A DNA stretch of 64,000 nt from Bedellia somnulentella (Eukaryota; Arthropoda; Insecta; Lepidoptera; Bedelliidae): positions 6,758,001-6,822,000 of the forward strand of contig OY755177.1 in assembly GCA_963576735.1 (NCBI GenBank). The letters run 5' to 3'. This document shows, in pieces, positions 41,560-50,129 of the stretch (the stretch's first letter is position 1; each line of letters opens with the position of its first letter). A program made the translations under genes and the position numbers. The notes beneath the pieces are model-generated. The model had not been told where the DNA came from and did no database searches. It worked only from the letters and a program-made list of their open reading frames with translations.

Positions 41560-44500
41560 ATGCCATTTTGTTCCGTATGTAGAGTAACTGTTGACAAGAG
41601 GAAGTGGATTGGTCATTTGCGGAGTAATTCCCATAAGAAAAATGACATTGTTATTGGTGTGGAGGATGGGGTGCAAAAAATTTTGTCCGCATTCCGGGAT
41701 AGAATAGCTACTTATAGAATTGTTGTGCCAGAAGGTAAAGAGCTTTACTCAACGTCTTTATTTTTCATCAATATAAGGAATAAAATAAAATCACTTTTAG
41801 ATCAATCACTACAAAAGCATACTAGTATCAAAGTAAACTTTGAACTTTTTTCAACATTCTTAATGATGAGCAATGATAATCAGGAGATGAAATCCTTTTC
41901 AACCAAAAATATTTCTCTCCATTTAAATTATGATTTTCATAAAACTTTCTCTGAAATAGAATCCAAACTGATGAAAAAAATGGAAGAGTTTCAGGAAAGG
42001 GACTCGGGCTGGGCCTTTTTGAACAACTCACATTTTGAGATTAACATCAATAAATATCAACCACTCAGCGGGTCCCAGTACACAGCTTTGCCTCAATTTA
42101 TAAAAAACAAGAAAGCTTGTTTAAATATTCAAAATAACGACGAATACTGCTTCCTGTGGTGCATCACAGCAGCCTTACACCCAACAAAGATCCACCCCGA
42201 ACGGGTGTCTTCCTACCCTCATTTTCAGGATTTATTCAACACTGAAAACATGAATTTTCCTGTAAGTTTCGCAGATATCACCATTTTTGAAAAAAATCAT
42301 CCAAATATTACTATCAACGTATATGGTTTGAGCGATGGCAAGTTTATTGAAGGACCATTATACAGATCAGAATCAATGAATAAAAAAGTTAAGCATATTA
42401 ATTTATTGCTCGTTGAAAACGAGGATAAATCACATTACTGTTTGATTAAAAATCTACCCCGCCTTGTGAGAAGTCAAATCACTAAGCATCACGGAAATTT
42501 ATTCTTTTGTGATACATGTTTGTCATTTTTCAAATTACAAGAAGACTTAATCAATCATGTTTGTGGTGAGACAGCCTATTTTTTACCCGAAAAGGGTTCT
42601 TTTCTTCAATTTAAAAATTATGATAAGAAACAAGATGTACCCTATGTAATCTATGCAGACTTTGAGACAATGTTACAACCAGTGCATGGTTGTGAACCCA
42701 ACCCTAATATTGCTAATACAACTGATCTGCATCATCATATACCGATTGCTTTTGGGTATAATATAATTTGTTCAGTTGATGAAACCCAAAATCGCTACGT
42801 TTCTTACAGAGGTAGGAAGTGTGTTTCAAAGTTTATTCAATCACTACAAACTGATTGTAAAAATATTCATGATTCGTTAAATACCAATAAACCAATGATT
42901 TTCACAGAATCAGACAATCTAAATTTTCAAAAGGCAAAGCGCTGTCATATTTGTAACCATTTTCTATGGAATGATAAAGTTAGAGATCACTGCCACATCT
43001 CCTTACGCTACCGCGGCGCGGCTCATGCTCACTGTAATTTGCAATATAAATCACCTAATTTCATACCAATATTTTTTCATAACTTATCAGGATATGATTG
43101 TCATCTTTTCATCAAGGAACTTGGTGAACTTCCTGGGACGATAAAATTAATTCCAAAAACAAAGGAAAATTATATTTCTTTCACAAAATTTTTACCTATC
43201 GGTGATGGAGATCACATTCAGTTGCGATTTATCGATTCATTCAAGTTTTTGGGAACCAGCTTAGAGAAATTAGCTAAAACATTAAAAAAAGAAGACTTTC
43301 ATTGCCTACGCAAGCATTTTCCAGAAGATAATCACTTTAATCTTTTGACGCGTAAGGGTGTCTACCCTTATAATTACATGAGTAATTGGGAGGTTTATTT
43401 AGAAGACAGTCTACCTTCCCAGCCCAAGTTTTTCAATACTATGACGAACGAAAACATTTCAACTGAAGATTATCAACATGCCCACTCAGTTTGGAGTCAG
43501 TTCAAAATTCATAACTTAGGCGAATATACTGATTTGTATCTCAAAAGTGATGTTTTAATTTTAACGGACATTTTTGAAAGTTTTCGTAAGACATGTAAAC
43601 ATCATTACCAACTGGACCCAGCATTTTATATCACTGCCCCAAGTTTATCATTTGATGCTATGTTGTTAAAGACAGGCGTTAAACTAGAACTTTTAAATGA
43701 TTTATCCATGATCCGCATGATTCAAAGTGGAATTAGAGGAGGAGTAGTTATGTGCTCCCATCGTCATGCGAAAGCAAACAACAAATCTATGACAGATTAT
43801 GATCCCTCAAAAGAAAATTCATACATAGTTTATTTAGATTGTAATAATTTATATGGTTATAGTATGTGTCAACATCTCCCTGAGTCTAATTTCAGATTCC
43901 TCAAGCAATATGAAATTGACCAACTTGATATTGTATCAGTAGAGGACGAGGCAGATTATGGCTATATACTTGAAGTAGATTTGATGTATCCGCGGAACTT
44001 ACATAGTGAACACGATGATTTACCATTTTGTCCTGAAAAATGCACCCCACCCGGAGGAAAAAATAAAAAGTTAATTCCAAATCTATATGATAAATACAAT
44101 TACGTTATTCACTACAGGCATTTAAAAACATGCTTACAGCATGGCTTAATTTTGCAAAAAATTCATCGCGTGATTACGTTTAAACAAAGACCTTATCTTA
44201 AAACATATATCGACCTTAACACAAAACTTCGTCAAGAAGCTAAATCTGTGTTTGAACAGGATTTCTTTAAACTTTTAAATAATTCAGTGTTCGGAAAAAC
44301 ATTAGAAAACATCGAATCAAGGGTTAGCGTTCACTTAGTGAAGCAATGGAGTGACACGACCAACAAAACCAAAAAGAAATTGAGTGTTGATAAACTAATT
44401 GCAAGCCCGAATTTCCACAGTGTCTCTGTTTTTAGTGAGAACTTAGTAGCTGTTCAGATGAAACCTAGACGAATCGTCATGGATAAACCAATATATATCG

Positions 44501-45072
44501 GATTCTCAGTACTTGAGCTATCTAAAGCACACATGTACCACTTTCATTACGATATTGTAAAACCATATTATCAAGATAGTGTTAAAATGTGCTACACGGA
44601 CACTGATAGTTTTATTTATTCCATAAAATCAGATGATTTTTACCACGATTTGAAAACTCATTTTCTAAAATATTTTGACACAAGTAATTACAGCACTCAG
44701 AACGAATACAATCTACCTTGCATTAACAAAAAAGTACCAGGTCTGTTTAAGGATGAAATGGGTGGAAAGATAATCACAGAGTTTGTGGGTCTAAGATCTA
44801 AACTGTACTGTGTAAAAACTCAAGATAAGGTTATAAAAAAGGCTAAAGGTGTCAAAGCATGCATAGATCGAGATCTGACTGATTCAGACTATAAATCTGT
44901 CCTTCATAAAAATAATGTCATCCGCAAGAAAAATATTTTGTTTAGATCTATCCGTCATGAATTAATTACGAAAAGCATTAATAAAGTAGCTCTATCTCAC
45001 AACGATGACAAAAGATTGATACGAAGCGATAAAATTAGTACATTAGCCTGGGGTAGCAAACATATTTTGTGA
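41560..45072 (+). CDS. polB: protein-primed family B DNA polymerase
   Basis: This 1170-aa protein replicates the linear element, priming from a terminal protein (family knowledge). An N-terminal C2H2 finger has Cys4, Cys7, His19 and His25. A second Cys/His cluster (CHICNHFLWNDKVRDHCH, about 464-495) resembles an endonuclease VII-like zinc site. The 3'-5' exonuclease has ADFE (367-369), NLSGYD (508-513) and YLKSD (660-664). Polymerase motifs are YLDCNNLYG (A; Asp760), NNSVFGK (B; 907-913) and YTDTDS (C; 1012-1017). All catalytic residues are present with no internal stop. It is the longest gene of the element and transcribed toward the centre; ATG 41560 directly precedes the finger. Confidence 0.97.
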   Translation: MPFCSVCRVTVDKRKWIGHLRSNSHKKNDIVIGVEDGVQKILSAFRDRIATYRIVVPEGKELYSTSLFFINIRNKIKSLLDQSLQKHTSIKVNFELFSTFLMMSNDNQEMKSFSTKNISLHLNYDFHKTFSEIESKLMKKMEEFQERDSGWAFLNNSHFEININKYQPLSGSQYTALPQFIKNKKACLNIQNNDEYCFLWCITAALHPTKIHPERVSSYPHFQDLFNTENMNFPVSFADITIFEKNHPNITINVYGLSDGKFIEGPLYRSESMNKKVKHINLLLVENEDKSHYCLIKNLPRLVRSQITKHHGNLFFCDTCLSFFKLQEDLINHVCGETAYFLPEKGSFLQFKNYDKKQDVPYVIYADFETMLQPVHGCEPNPNIANTTDLHHHIPIAFGYNIICSVDETQNRYVSYRGRKCVSKFIQSLQTDCKNIHDSLNTNKPMIFTESDNLNFQKAKRCHICNHFLWNDKVRDHCHISLRYRGAAHAHCNLQYKSPNFIPIFFHNLSGYDCHLFIKELGELPGTIKLIPKTKENYISFTKFLPIGDGDHIQLRFIDSFKFLGTSLEKLAKTLKKEDFHCLRKHFPEDNHFNLLTRKGVYPYNYMSNWEVYLEDSLPSQPKFFNTMTNENISTEDYQHAHSVWSQFKIHNLGEYTDLYLKSDVLILTDIFESFRKTCKHHYQLDPAFYITAPSLSFDAMLLKTGVKLELLNDLSMIRMIQSGIRGGVVMCSHRHAKANNKSMTDYDPSKENSYIVYLDCNNLYGYSMCQHLPESNFRFLKQYEIDQLDIVSVEDEADYGYILEVDLMYPRNLHSEHDDLPFCPEKCTPPGGKNKKLIPNLYDKYNYVIHYRHLKTCLQHGLILQKIHRVITFKQRPYLKTYIDLNTKLRQEAKSVFEQDFFKLLNNSVFGKTLENIESRVSVHLVKQWSDTTNKTKKKLSVDKLIASPNFHSVSVFSENLVAVQMKPRRIVMDKPIYIGFSVLELSKAHMYHFHYDIVKPYYQDSVKMCYTDTDSFIYSIKSDDFYHDLKTHFLKYFDTSNYSTQNEYNLPCINKKVPGLFKDEMGGKIITEFVGLRSKLYCVKTQDKVIKKAKGVKACIDRDLTDSDYKSVLHKNNVIRKKNILFRSIRHELITKSINKVALSHNDDKRLIRSDKISTLAWGSKHIL

Positions 45073-45494
45073 TCTGTTGATTACTTTGATATTAATATGT
45101 AGTTTTAATATAGTATAGTTAAGTACCCTTCATGTAATTAAGATTATGTAAGTGTAAGTAGATATAAGAATGTAATTAATGAAATGTTTTTCAAAATTAA
45201 ATCATAGTAGAGTATTTGAATTGTTGTTTTTTTTTAACCTATAGGTTCTAAATTCATAAAAATGCTATAAATAAATAGGTATATTATTCACTATCAAATA
45301 GTATGATGGAAAACAACCAAACACGTGTAGCTTACTAATGTGGGGTTGTGTTTGCGTCAGCAAAAACAAGTCTATACTTGTCTATACTGTCGGCACTCTT
45401 TGTAATAAAATCGAATGTATTCTACCAGAAAACTGCAACGCAAACAAATGCATGAGTGTGGAAAAGAACATAAACAACAAGACAAGACACTCGA

Positions 45495-45515
45495 CACGAG
45501 GTCTATAAATTGTCA
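45495..45515 (+). promoter_or_regulatory. putative TATA box of second spliced gene
   Basis: GAGGTCTATAAATTGTC at about 45498-45514 lies some 120 bp before the micro-exon ATG. The stretch 45073-45494 downstream of polB is AT-rich with several poly(A)-type signals and no other feature. Confidence 0.35.
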
Positions 45516-45633
45516 ACATGGCATATTTAACTAACGCTATTTGAGGAAGCATTAAAGCTTCTTCATTCTGTCAACAGGAGTCATACCTACCAGTCTCGGA
45601 ATAAACGGGTGTTTTATACACGTTTTATACAAA

Positions 45634-46111
45634 ATGTCTCTATCGGTAAGATATCTATTCGTTAATTCATAGCATAAAGCAAGAAGTGGACTTGATGAAT
45701 AAAATTTAAAATAATTAAGTACTCATTTATTATTTTTGCTTACAGATCCTGACTGAGCCTTTTGAACCGCAGCAATGTGGTCAAAATTGGTTTGATAGTG
45801 ACGTCGAAGAACTGAGAGTGCCAAGCTCAGATCATCTACTTGTGAAAAAGAAAAGCACACCAAGAACATCAAAAAAACGTCGGGCGGATGATGATGATGC
45901 TTCAACTTCGTTCGTTGTAAGCAAATGCCCGCGAGCAGGACATCGACTCGTGAAAATAGAGATCATCGATTTAAACCGTGGTACAAGTGACAGCGAGCGT
46001 GTAGTTCTTAAGGCCCAGTATGTAGTGATGGATCCAGTAGACGAAATTATAGACTTAACCGAAAATTTAGTAAAAAAAATTTGCAAATCCATGTGTAATG
46101 ATTCTGTGTAA
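45634..46111 (+). CDS. Polinton spliced gene of unknown function (two exons)
   Basis: Exon 1 is a 12-nt micro-exon encoding MSLS (45634-45645, GTAAGA donor). Exon 2 runs 45746-46111 after TTGCTTACAG, in phase, giving 125 aa. The product has an acidic N-terminus (WFDSDVEEL), a basic segment (KKKSTPRTSKKRR), an acidic run (DDDD), then a beta-rich part (HRLVKIEIIDL, ERVVLKAQYVV) and an acidic helix. The mix of basic and acidic stretches suggests a nuclear protein. I recognise no family. It shares the micro-exon start and an SFVV word with the first spliced gene. It lies between polB and the convergent capsid block, whose transcripts end at about 46340-46390. Confidence 0.65.
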
Positions 46112-46422
46112 GTAACTTCTACAATTAGAAAACATACCTGTTAAAGTCTGTCTTTTTTATAATTAAATATGTAGAAGTTTGTACATTTAGACTTTAGTTT
46201 ATTATTTCTATATTTAGATAATATAAGTTTTCGGTAATTTTTACTATGTTATTTAAGATTTCTTTGTTCTTTAAATGTAAATATAATTGTATACTGTGCA
46301 GTAAAAACTATATACTCTGCATCTGTTAAGGTATTCTATAATTAATTAAATAAATAAAACTATTGCTTTAAAAAATATTTTTTTATTTCCAAAAAGTACC
46401 TTATATCTATTTAAATGTTTAT

Positions 46423-46926
46423 TTACAAGAACATACTACCATTTTCTTCATTCATGTTATCATAATACCATTTCCTTAAACAAACCACTGTTTTCAAAGC
46501 ACAATACTTTTGATGGTTAAAACAACAAATTTTCTCACAATCTTGATAACTGTCAAATATTGATTTCAGATTAGGACATTCCCTTTCTCCAATATCTACA
46601 ACTTTACAATGTGGGGATAACTCTTTTACCCATTTACATTTTTCAGACCCTTTAACAAATACATCATTTTTTTCTAAAATAGGTTTTATTATTCTTCTAA
46701 ATTCGTAATAATCAATGTATCCTTCTCGCCAGTAAATTCCTCTATTTTTCTCTAACCACTTTACTTGTTTCTTCTCATTATCTGTTAATTTTGAAAATGC
46801 AAAGGGTGGTTTCACTAAATAAATCTGAGTATATTCTGCTGTAGCATAGGCCACTTCTTTAACAATAAACCTATTTTTACAGTCACGAAACCCTTGCAAA
46901 TCACAGAAAAATAAATTATTACTCAT
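46423..46926 (-). CDS. Polinton protein of unknown function, 167 aa
   Basis: This 167-aa protein has an N-terminal FFCDLQGFRD..FIVKEVAY, a central LEKNRGIYWREGYIDYYEF, and a C-terminal part with several Cys and His (CKWVKELSPHC, ECPNL, CEKICCFNHQKYC, RKWYYDN). The first segment is reminiscent of an RNase H-like strand with an Asp, and the C-terminal Cys/His pattern could bind metal. Neither is strong enough for a functional call. It is the last gene of the leftward block. Its ATG overlaps the stop of the major capsid gene as ATGA (46926-46923), so it is probably translated from the same mRNA. The frame is intact. Confidence 0.6.
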   Translation of the reverse strand: MSNNLFFCDLQGFRDCKNRFIVKEVAYATAEYTQIYLVKPPFAFSKLTDNEKKQVKWLEKNRGIYWREGYIDYYEFRRIIKPILEKNDVFVKGSEKCKWVKELSPHCKVVDIGERECPNLKSIFDSYQDCEKICCFNHQKYCALKTVVCLRKWYYDNMNEENGSMFL

Positions 46927-48137
46927 GTTATTTTTTTCACAATATTTGAAAGGGGTTTATATTCCACTATGCAATCGTTTAGTATGAGGCAGTAAGCAGA
47001 TGTTTGATCAGGAATCTCTAAGTCACTTTCTAACTCGATACGGACGTCCACGGGACCTGTTTTCAAGGTTTCGTTTTGTCTGCTACAATTGATGACAACC
47101 AAAGGACATAAGTCCTTAAATTCTTTTAAGCTCAACAACGGTCCAGCGCAGTGTCCATAATAAGACTGTTGGAATTTTGTATACAACTCGTATAATAATA
47201 AGTATTTATCATCTGCAAAGTTAATATTGAGGCTTTCATAAGGAAAGTATGTTGAATTTAAAAAAACTTTAACGTCACGTAAATGACAATGATCAAACTG
47301 TGACATATCCCCGCTTCCAATGTTCTTTCTTTGTGTTTGCAAACCTATGATTATGAACCGAGGTTTTTCTAATTGCGATGAAGTTTTCACTGACCAGGTA
47401 TGTTTGGTTGTTCTTGGCAACAGAGGGTATTCATAGAGATCCCAGTTCCTAAATGCTAAACTTATGGCTCTATCTTTTTCCAAGTATCTAAGCATGTTAA
47501 CTCTCTCCCGATCTGAGACTTTTATATGTGGTACTCTCCACACTATTTTATTTATGTTAATATCATCTAACACTTCATTAGTACTTAATTTCACTGCATT
47601 TAGGTTTGTATTGCTACGTAGTAGTACCAACTCGTGCTTACAATTCATTATTATTTTATTGTAATCCTCTGCAAAACCAAGAACTTTATTCAATGGTATA
47701 CAAACAGAAAAAAAACCTTTTGTATTTTTTATTCCATTAGTATCCCACCCCCACAAACGTGACATTTTCGATTCGTTTTCATTCATAGATATCAAAGATT
47801 TCATGGTCGTTGTAATGCCAGCATTTTTTATTCTATCTATTTCTACACCGTTTAATTCATAACGAATATCTTGAAATAGATACAAAATTGCATTATTCAC
47901 AAACTCCACAATACTAACTTTTTCTTTTATGTCTCCATTTCGTCGATGCACTGCTACTGAACCTTCTATGTATATTGTACTCGCTGAAGGCAATACGTAA
48001 AGGTCTTGTTGATTAATAGGAATTCGAATTTCATCATTTTTGTTAAAACTGTTTATGTAAGGTTTATACGAATGAACTTGATAGCTTTCGATACTATTAT
48101 CTTGCGTAAAAGAATCTATGATGTTTAAAATATTCAT
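46923..48137 (-). CDS. major capsid protein, double jelly roll
   Basis: This 404-aa protein matches the Polinton/adintovirus hexon-like capsid family by its series of conserved blocks: IRIPINQQDLYVLPSAS near the N-terminus, YELNGVEIDRIKNAGI (about 93-108), a FFSVCIPLNKVLGFAEDY block (near 143), RNWDLYEYPLLPRT (about 225), HLRDVKVFLNSTYFPYE (near 290), and LVVINCSRQNETLK near the C-terminus. Two such jelly-roll folds per subunit build pseudo-hexameric capsomers. The protein is uninterrupted. Its start overlaps the stop of the 48-aa gene and its stop overlaps the next start, both as ATGA. Confidence 0.85.
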   Translation of the reverse strand: MNILNIIDSFTQDNSIESYQVHSYKPYINSFNKNDEIRIPINQQDLYVLPSASTIYIEGSVAVHRRNGDIKEKVSIVEFVNNAILYLFQDIRYELNGVEIDRIKNAGITTTMKSLISMNENESKMSRLWGWDTNGIKNTKGFFSVCIPLNKVLGFAEDYNKIIMNCKHELVLLRSNTNLNAVKLSTNEVLDDININKIVWRVPHIKVSDRERVNMLRYLEKDRAISLAFRNWDLYEYPLLPRTTKHTWSVKTSSQLEKPRFIIIGLQTQRKNIGSGDMSQFDHCHLRDVKVFLNSTYFPYESLNINFADDKYLLLYELYTKFQQSYYGHCAGPLLSLKEFKDLCPLVVINCSRQNETLKTGPVDVRIELESDLEIPDQTSAYCLILNDCIVEYKPLSNIVKKIT

Positions 48138-48280
48138 TTTATAAGTTTCAGGTATTTTAAAAACTGTTTGTTTTTTTTCGTAAGCCTTTTTCTTTTAATA
48201 GGTATTTTCTGCTGCACTTCAGGTGTTATACTGACGTTGTTACTTTGGGCTTCCAATCTTTTATTAATAAAATCTATCAT
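48134..48280 (-). CDS. 48-aa basic protein between penton and capsid genes
   Basis: This short open frame has an ATG at 48280 overlapping the penton stop (ATGA, 48280-48277). Its stop overlaps the capsid start (ATGA, 48137-48134), so it fills exactly the space between two known genes. The product begins MIDFINKRLEAQSNNV and ends in a strongly basic half (PIKRKRLTKKNKQFLKYLKL), with very few acidic residues there. Size, charge and position recall small core or minor capsid peptides of adenovirus-like viruses, but no homology can be shown. The tight fit between overlapping starts and stops is the main evidence that it is translated. Confidence 0.6.
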   Translation of the reverse strand: MIDFINKRLEAQSNNVSITPEVQQKIPIKRKRLTKKNKQFLKYLKLIK

Positions 48281-48948
48281 TTTCGTCTTAAATGTAAATA
48301 TAAGTGTAGATTTTCGTTACGTAAATTTAACAAATTATTATTTTCATCCAAAATTCTTATATTAATTTCACTTACTGTATTTTGATTTACTGGAAAATAT
48401 ATTAAATTTTTTGGTATTTCTATGATCCGATATCCTGGTGGTACATTTGGCGCAAATTCATAAATTATATGGCTAGGTTTTCCATTTATATATGATCCGC
48501 TCACGATATCACATTCGATTCGAACGATAGTCGAAGGAAGAATGCTTACTGGGAAGAGAGATTCATGTATTATATTCGCTTTAAGTGTTTCACTGGCAAA
48601 ACCCAATATTCTTCCGATTGAACCTGCTTTCTCAAAATGAATATCTTTAGAACAAAATATCTTTGTTTTCAAAGTATTATTATTACACATCAACATAAAC
48701 GTGCAATCTTTTAATATATTTTTTAAATAGTCATTAATATCAGATAACTCATAAGATCCCTCAGGTATTTCTATAACTCCGTTATCACCATAAAAAAACT
48801 TGTTATTGTTGTGGTCTATATTCGGTATTGAGTTAAAGGTTGACAAAAATATTAGTCCACACTCATATTTACCATCAAGTTGAAATGCTGGTGAATAATA
48901 TGTTGACAACGCTGATTTACAGCCAGTTACTGATAGTGTGAAAGACAT
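48277..48948 (-). CDS. penton-type minor capsid protein
   Basis: This 223-aa protein has the blocks typical of Polinton penton (single jelly roll) proteins: AFQLDGKYECGLIFLSTFNS (about 21-40), a SIPNID..NNKFFYGDN segment, and IEIPEGSYELSDINDYLKNIL (about 60-80). It ends with LNLRNENLHLYLHLRRK. Pentons occupy the fivefold vertices of the icosahedral shell. It is the gene immediately upstream of the 48-aa protein, with ATGA overlap, and 30 bp downstream of the protease gene. The frame is complete. Confidence 0.75.
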   Translation of the reverse strand: MSFTLSVTGCKSALSTYYSPAFQLDGKYECGLIFLSTFNSIPNIDHNNNKFFYGDNGVIEIPEGSYELSDINDYLKNILKDCTFMLMCNNNTLKTKIFCSKDIHFEKAGSIGRILGFASETLKANIIHESLFPVSILPSTIVRIECDIVSGSYINGKPSHIIYEFAPNVPPGYRIIEIPKNLIYFPVNQNTVSEINIRILDENNNLLNLRNENLHLYLHLRRK

Positions 48949-48978
48949 TGTAATAATGAGAAAATTAAGTAGTAAATC

Positions 48979-49377
48979 TTATTTTAAATGACTCTTCCAG
49001 AAGTTTTTAAGAAACTTTATACATAAATGACCACAGTTGAACGGATGATTTTTTTGGTAGTTTATATAGTTATAGTAAATATCAGTTTTTGTTGTTAGGT
49101 ATTTAATTAGTTCGATTGGCGGTTTTAAATCTCCATAGCTATCAAAGTATTCACAATAGTTATTTATTTTGCTATAGGCTACCCAATGAGTTCCAGGATT
49201 CTCAGAACTGTCTAAATTTAAAATTGCACACTCAATGTTTTTAGATTTATTCGGCAAAGTGTTTCGCATGTAAACCCCTCGAAAGTATGGTATATCGTGA
49301 GTATAATTTACTATATCAACATTAGTAAGTGCTCGTCTGGGTAACCTAGTTATCAGTTTTTTGAAAAACGTACACAT
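48979..49377 (-). CDS. adenain-like cysteine protease
   Basis: This 132-aa protease has the C5/Ulp1-type triad: GTHWVAY (His64), YFDSYGD (Asp79), YQKN (Gln108, oxyanion hole), and FNCGHLC with the nucleophile Cys115 followed by Gly. Family members cleave capsid precursors during maturation. It is shorter than adenovirus protease (about 200 aa) but in the range of Polinton proteases. Its start lies 25 bp inside the end of the PLA2 gene in another frame, so the two are co-transcribed. Complete. Confidence 0.88.
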   Translation of the reverse strand: MCTFFKKLITRLPRRALTNVDIVNYTHDIPYFRGVYMRNTLPNKSKNIECAILNLDSSENPGTHWVAYSKINNYCEYFDSYGDLKPPIELIKYLTTKTDIYYNYINYQKNHPFNCGHLCIKFLKNFWKSHLK

Positions 49378-50081
49378 AAACCTTTCCCCTTCTTGTATGG
49401 TTTAATGTATAAACCCTTGCCTAAGGCAATAGATTCCATCATTTTGTTATGCCGCTCTGATTCAGCAAGATTTTTTTGAGCTGATTTATAATCATTGACT
49501 GCTTTGGTTATTCCACCAACACCTCCAGCTAAAGAGCCTAATGCGGATAGACCAGCAAAGATAGGAATAAGTGGAAGTATACCTCCTCTTTTTGGAATAG
49601 GAATAATTCTTGGAAGTTTTATGGTTTTCTTATTATGAAATATTTTTTTTGCTGCTAAATATGCAAACTGTATGGCTTCTTTGTTATTGTTTGGCTTATT
49701 TTTTTTCATAACTGATTTTAATTTTGCAATTGATGTCTTAAATGAGTTAATGCCGGCACCCGTTTTTATTTTTGCTTTCATAACCTTGTTAACCAACCAC
49801 GAAGCAACCCTTTCACCTCTACTGGCATCTTTTGATTGGGATCGGTGTTTTGCCATATTTTTTAACTCTAAGTCAGCTTTATGACGGTCTTTCAAATTAG
49901 GATTTTTAGAATAAGCTATATCGTGTTGCATGCAGGCGCTGTCTAAAGGGTTAATACCTTTATCACCTCTCTTCAATCGTTCTTGCAAGCGAGTGCCGGG
50001 GCCGCAGTAGTTGTAGCCCGGTAAATGTAATTCAATTGGTAAATTATTGATCAAAGTATTTATGAGTCCGCTACCTTTCAT
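49353..50081 (-). CDS. phospholipase A2 domain / minor capsid (pVI-like) protein
   Basis: This 242-aa protein begins with a viral-type PLA2 domain: the calcium loop YCGPGT (25-30), Asp47, and the catalytic pair CMQHDIAY (His53, Asp54), followed by DRHKADLELK. The same domain in parvovirus VP1 opens endosomal membranes. The rest is basic with a Gly/Ala-rich hydrophobic segment (GGILPLIPIFAGLSALGSLA, about 165-184) and a C-terminal GKGLYIKPYKKGKGL that resembles adenovirus pVI-type membrane-active proteins and adintovirus minor capsid proteins. The gene lies between integrase and protease. Complete; the role in entry is inferred from families. Confidence 0.85.
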   Translation of the reverse strand: MKGSGLINTLINNLPIELHLPGYNYCGPGTRLQERLKRGDKGINPLDSACMQHDIAYSKNPNLKDRHKADLELKNMAKHRSQSKDASRGERVASWLVNKVMKAKIKTGAGINSFKTSIAKLKSVMKKNKPNNNKEAIQFAYLAAKKIFHNKKTIKLPRIIPIPKRGGILPLIPIFAGLSALGSLAGGVGGITKAVNDYKSAQKNLAESERHNKMMESIALGKGLYIKPYKKGKGLCVRFSKN

Positions 50082-50129
50082 AACTAAGTAGATAATGAAA
50101 AAAATGTCGTGTAATTATTATTATATGCT

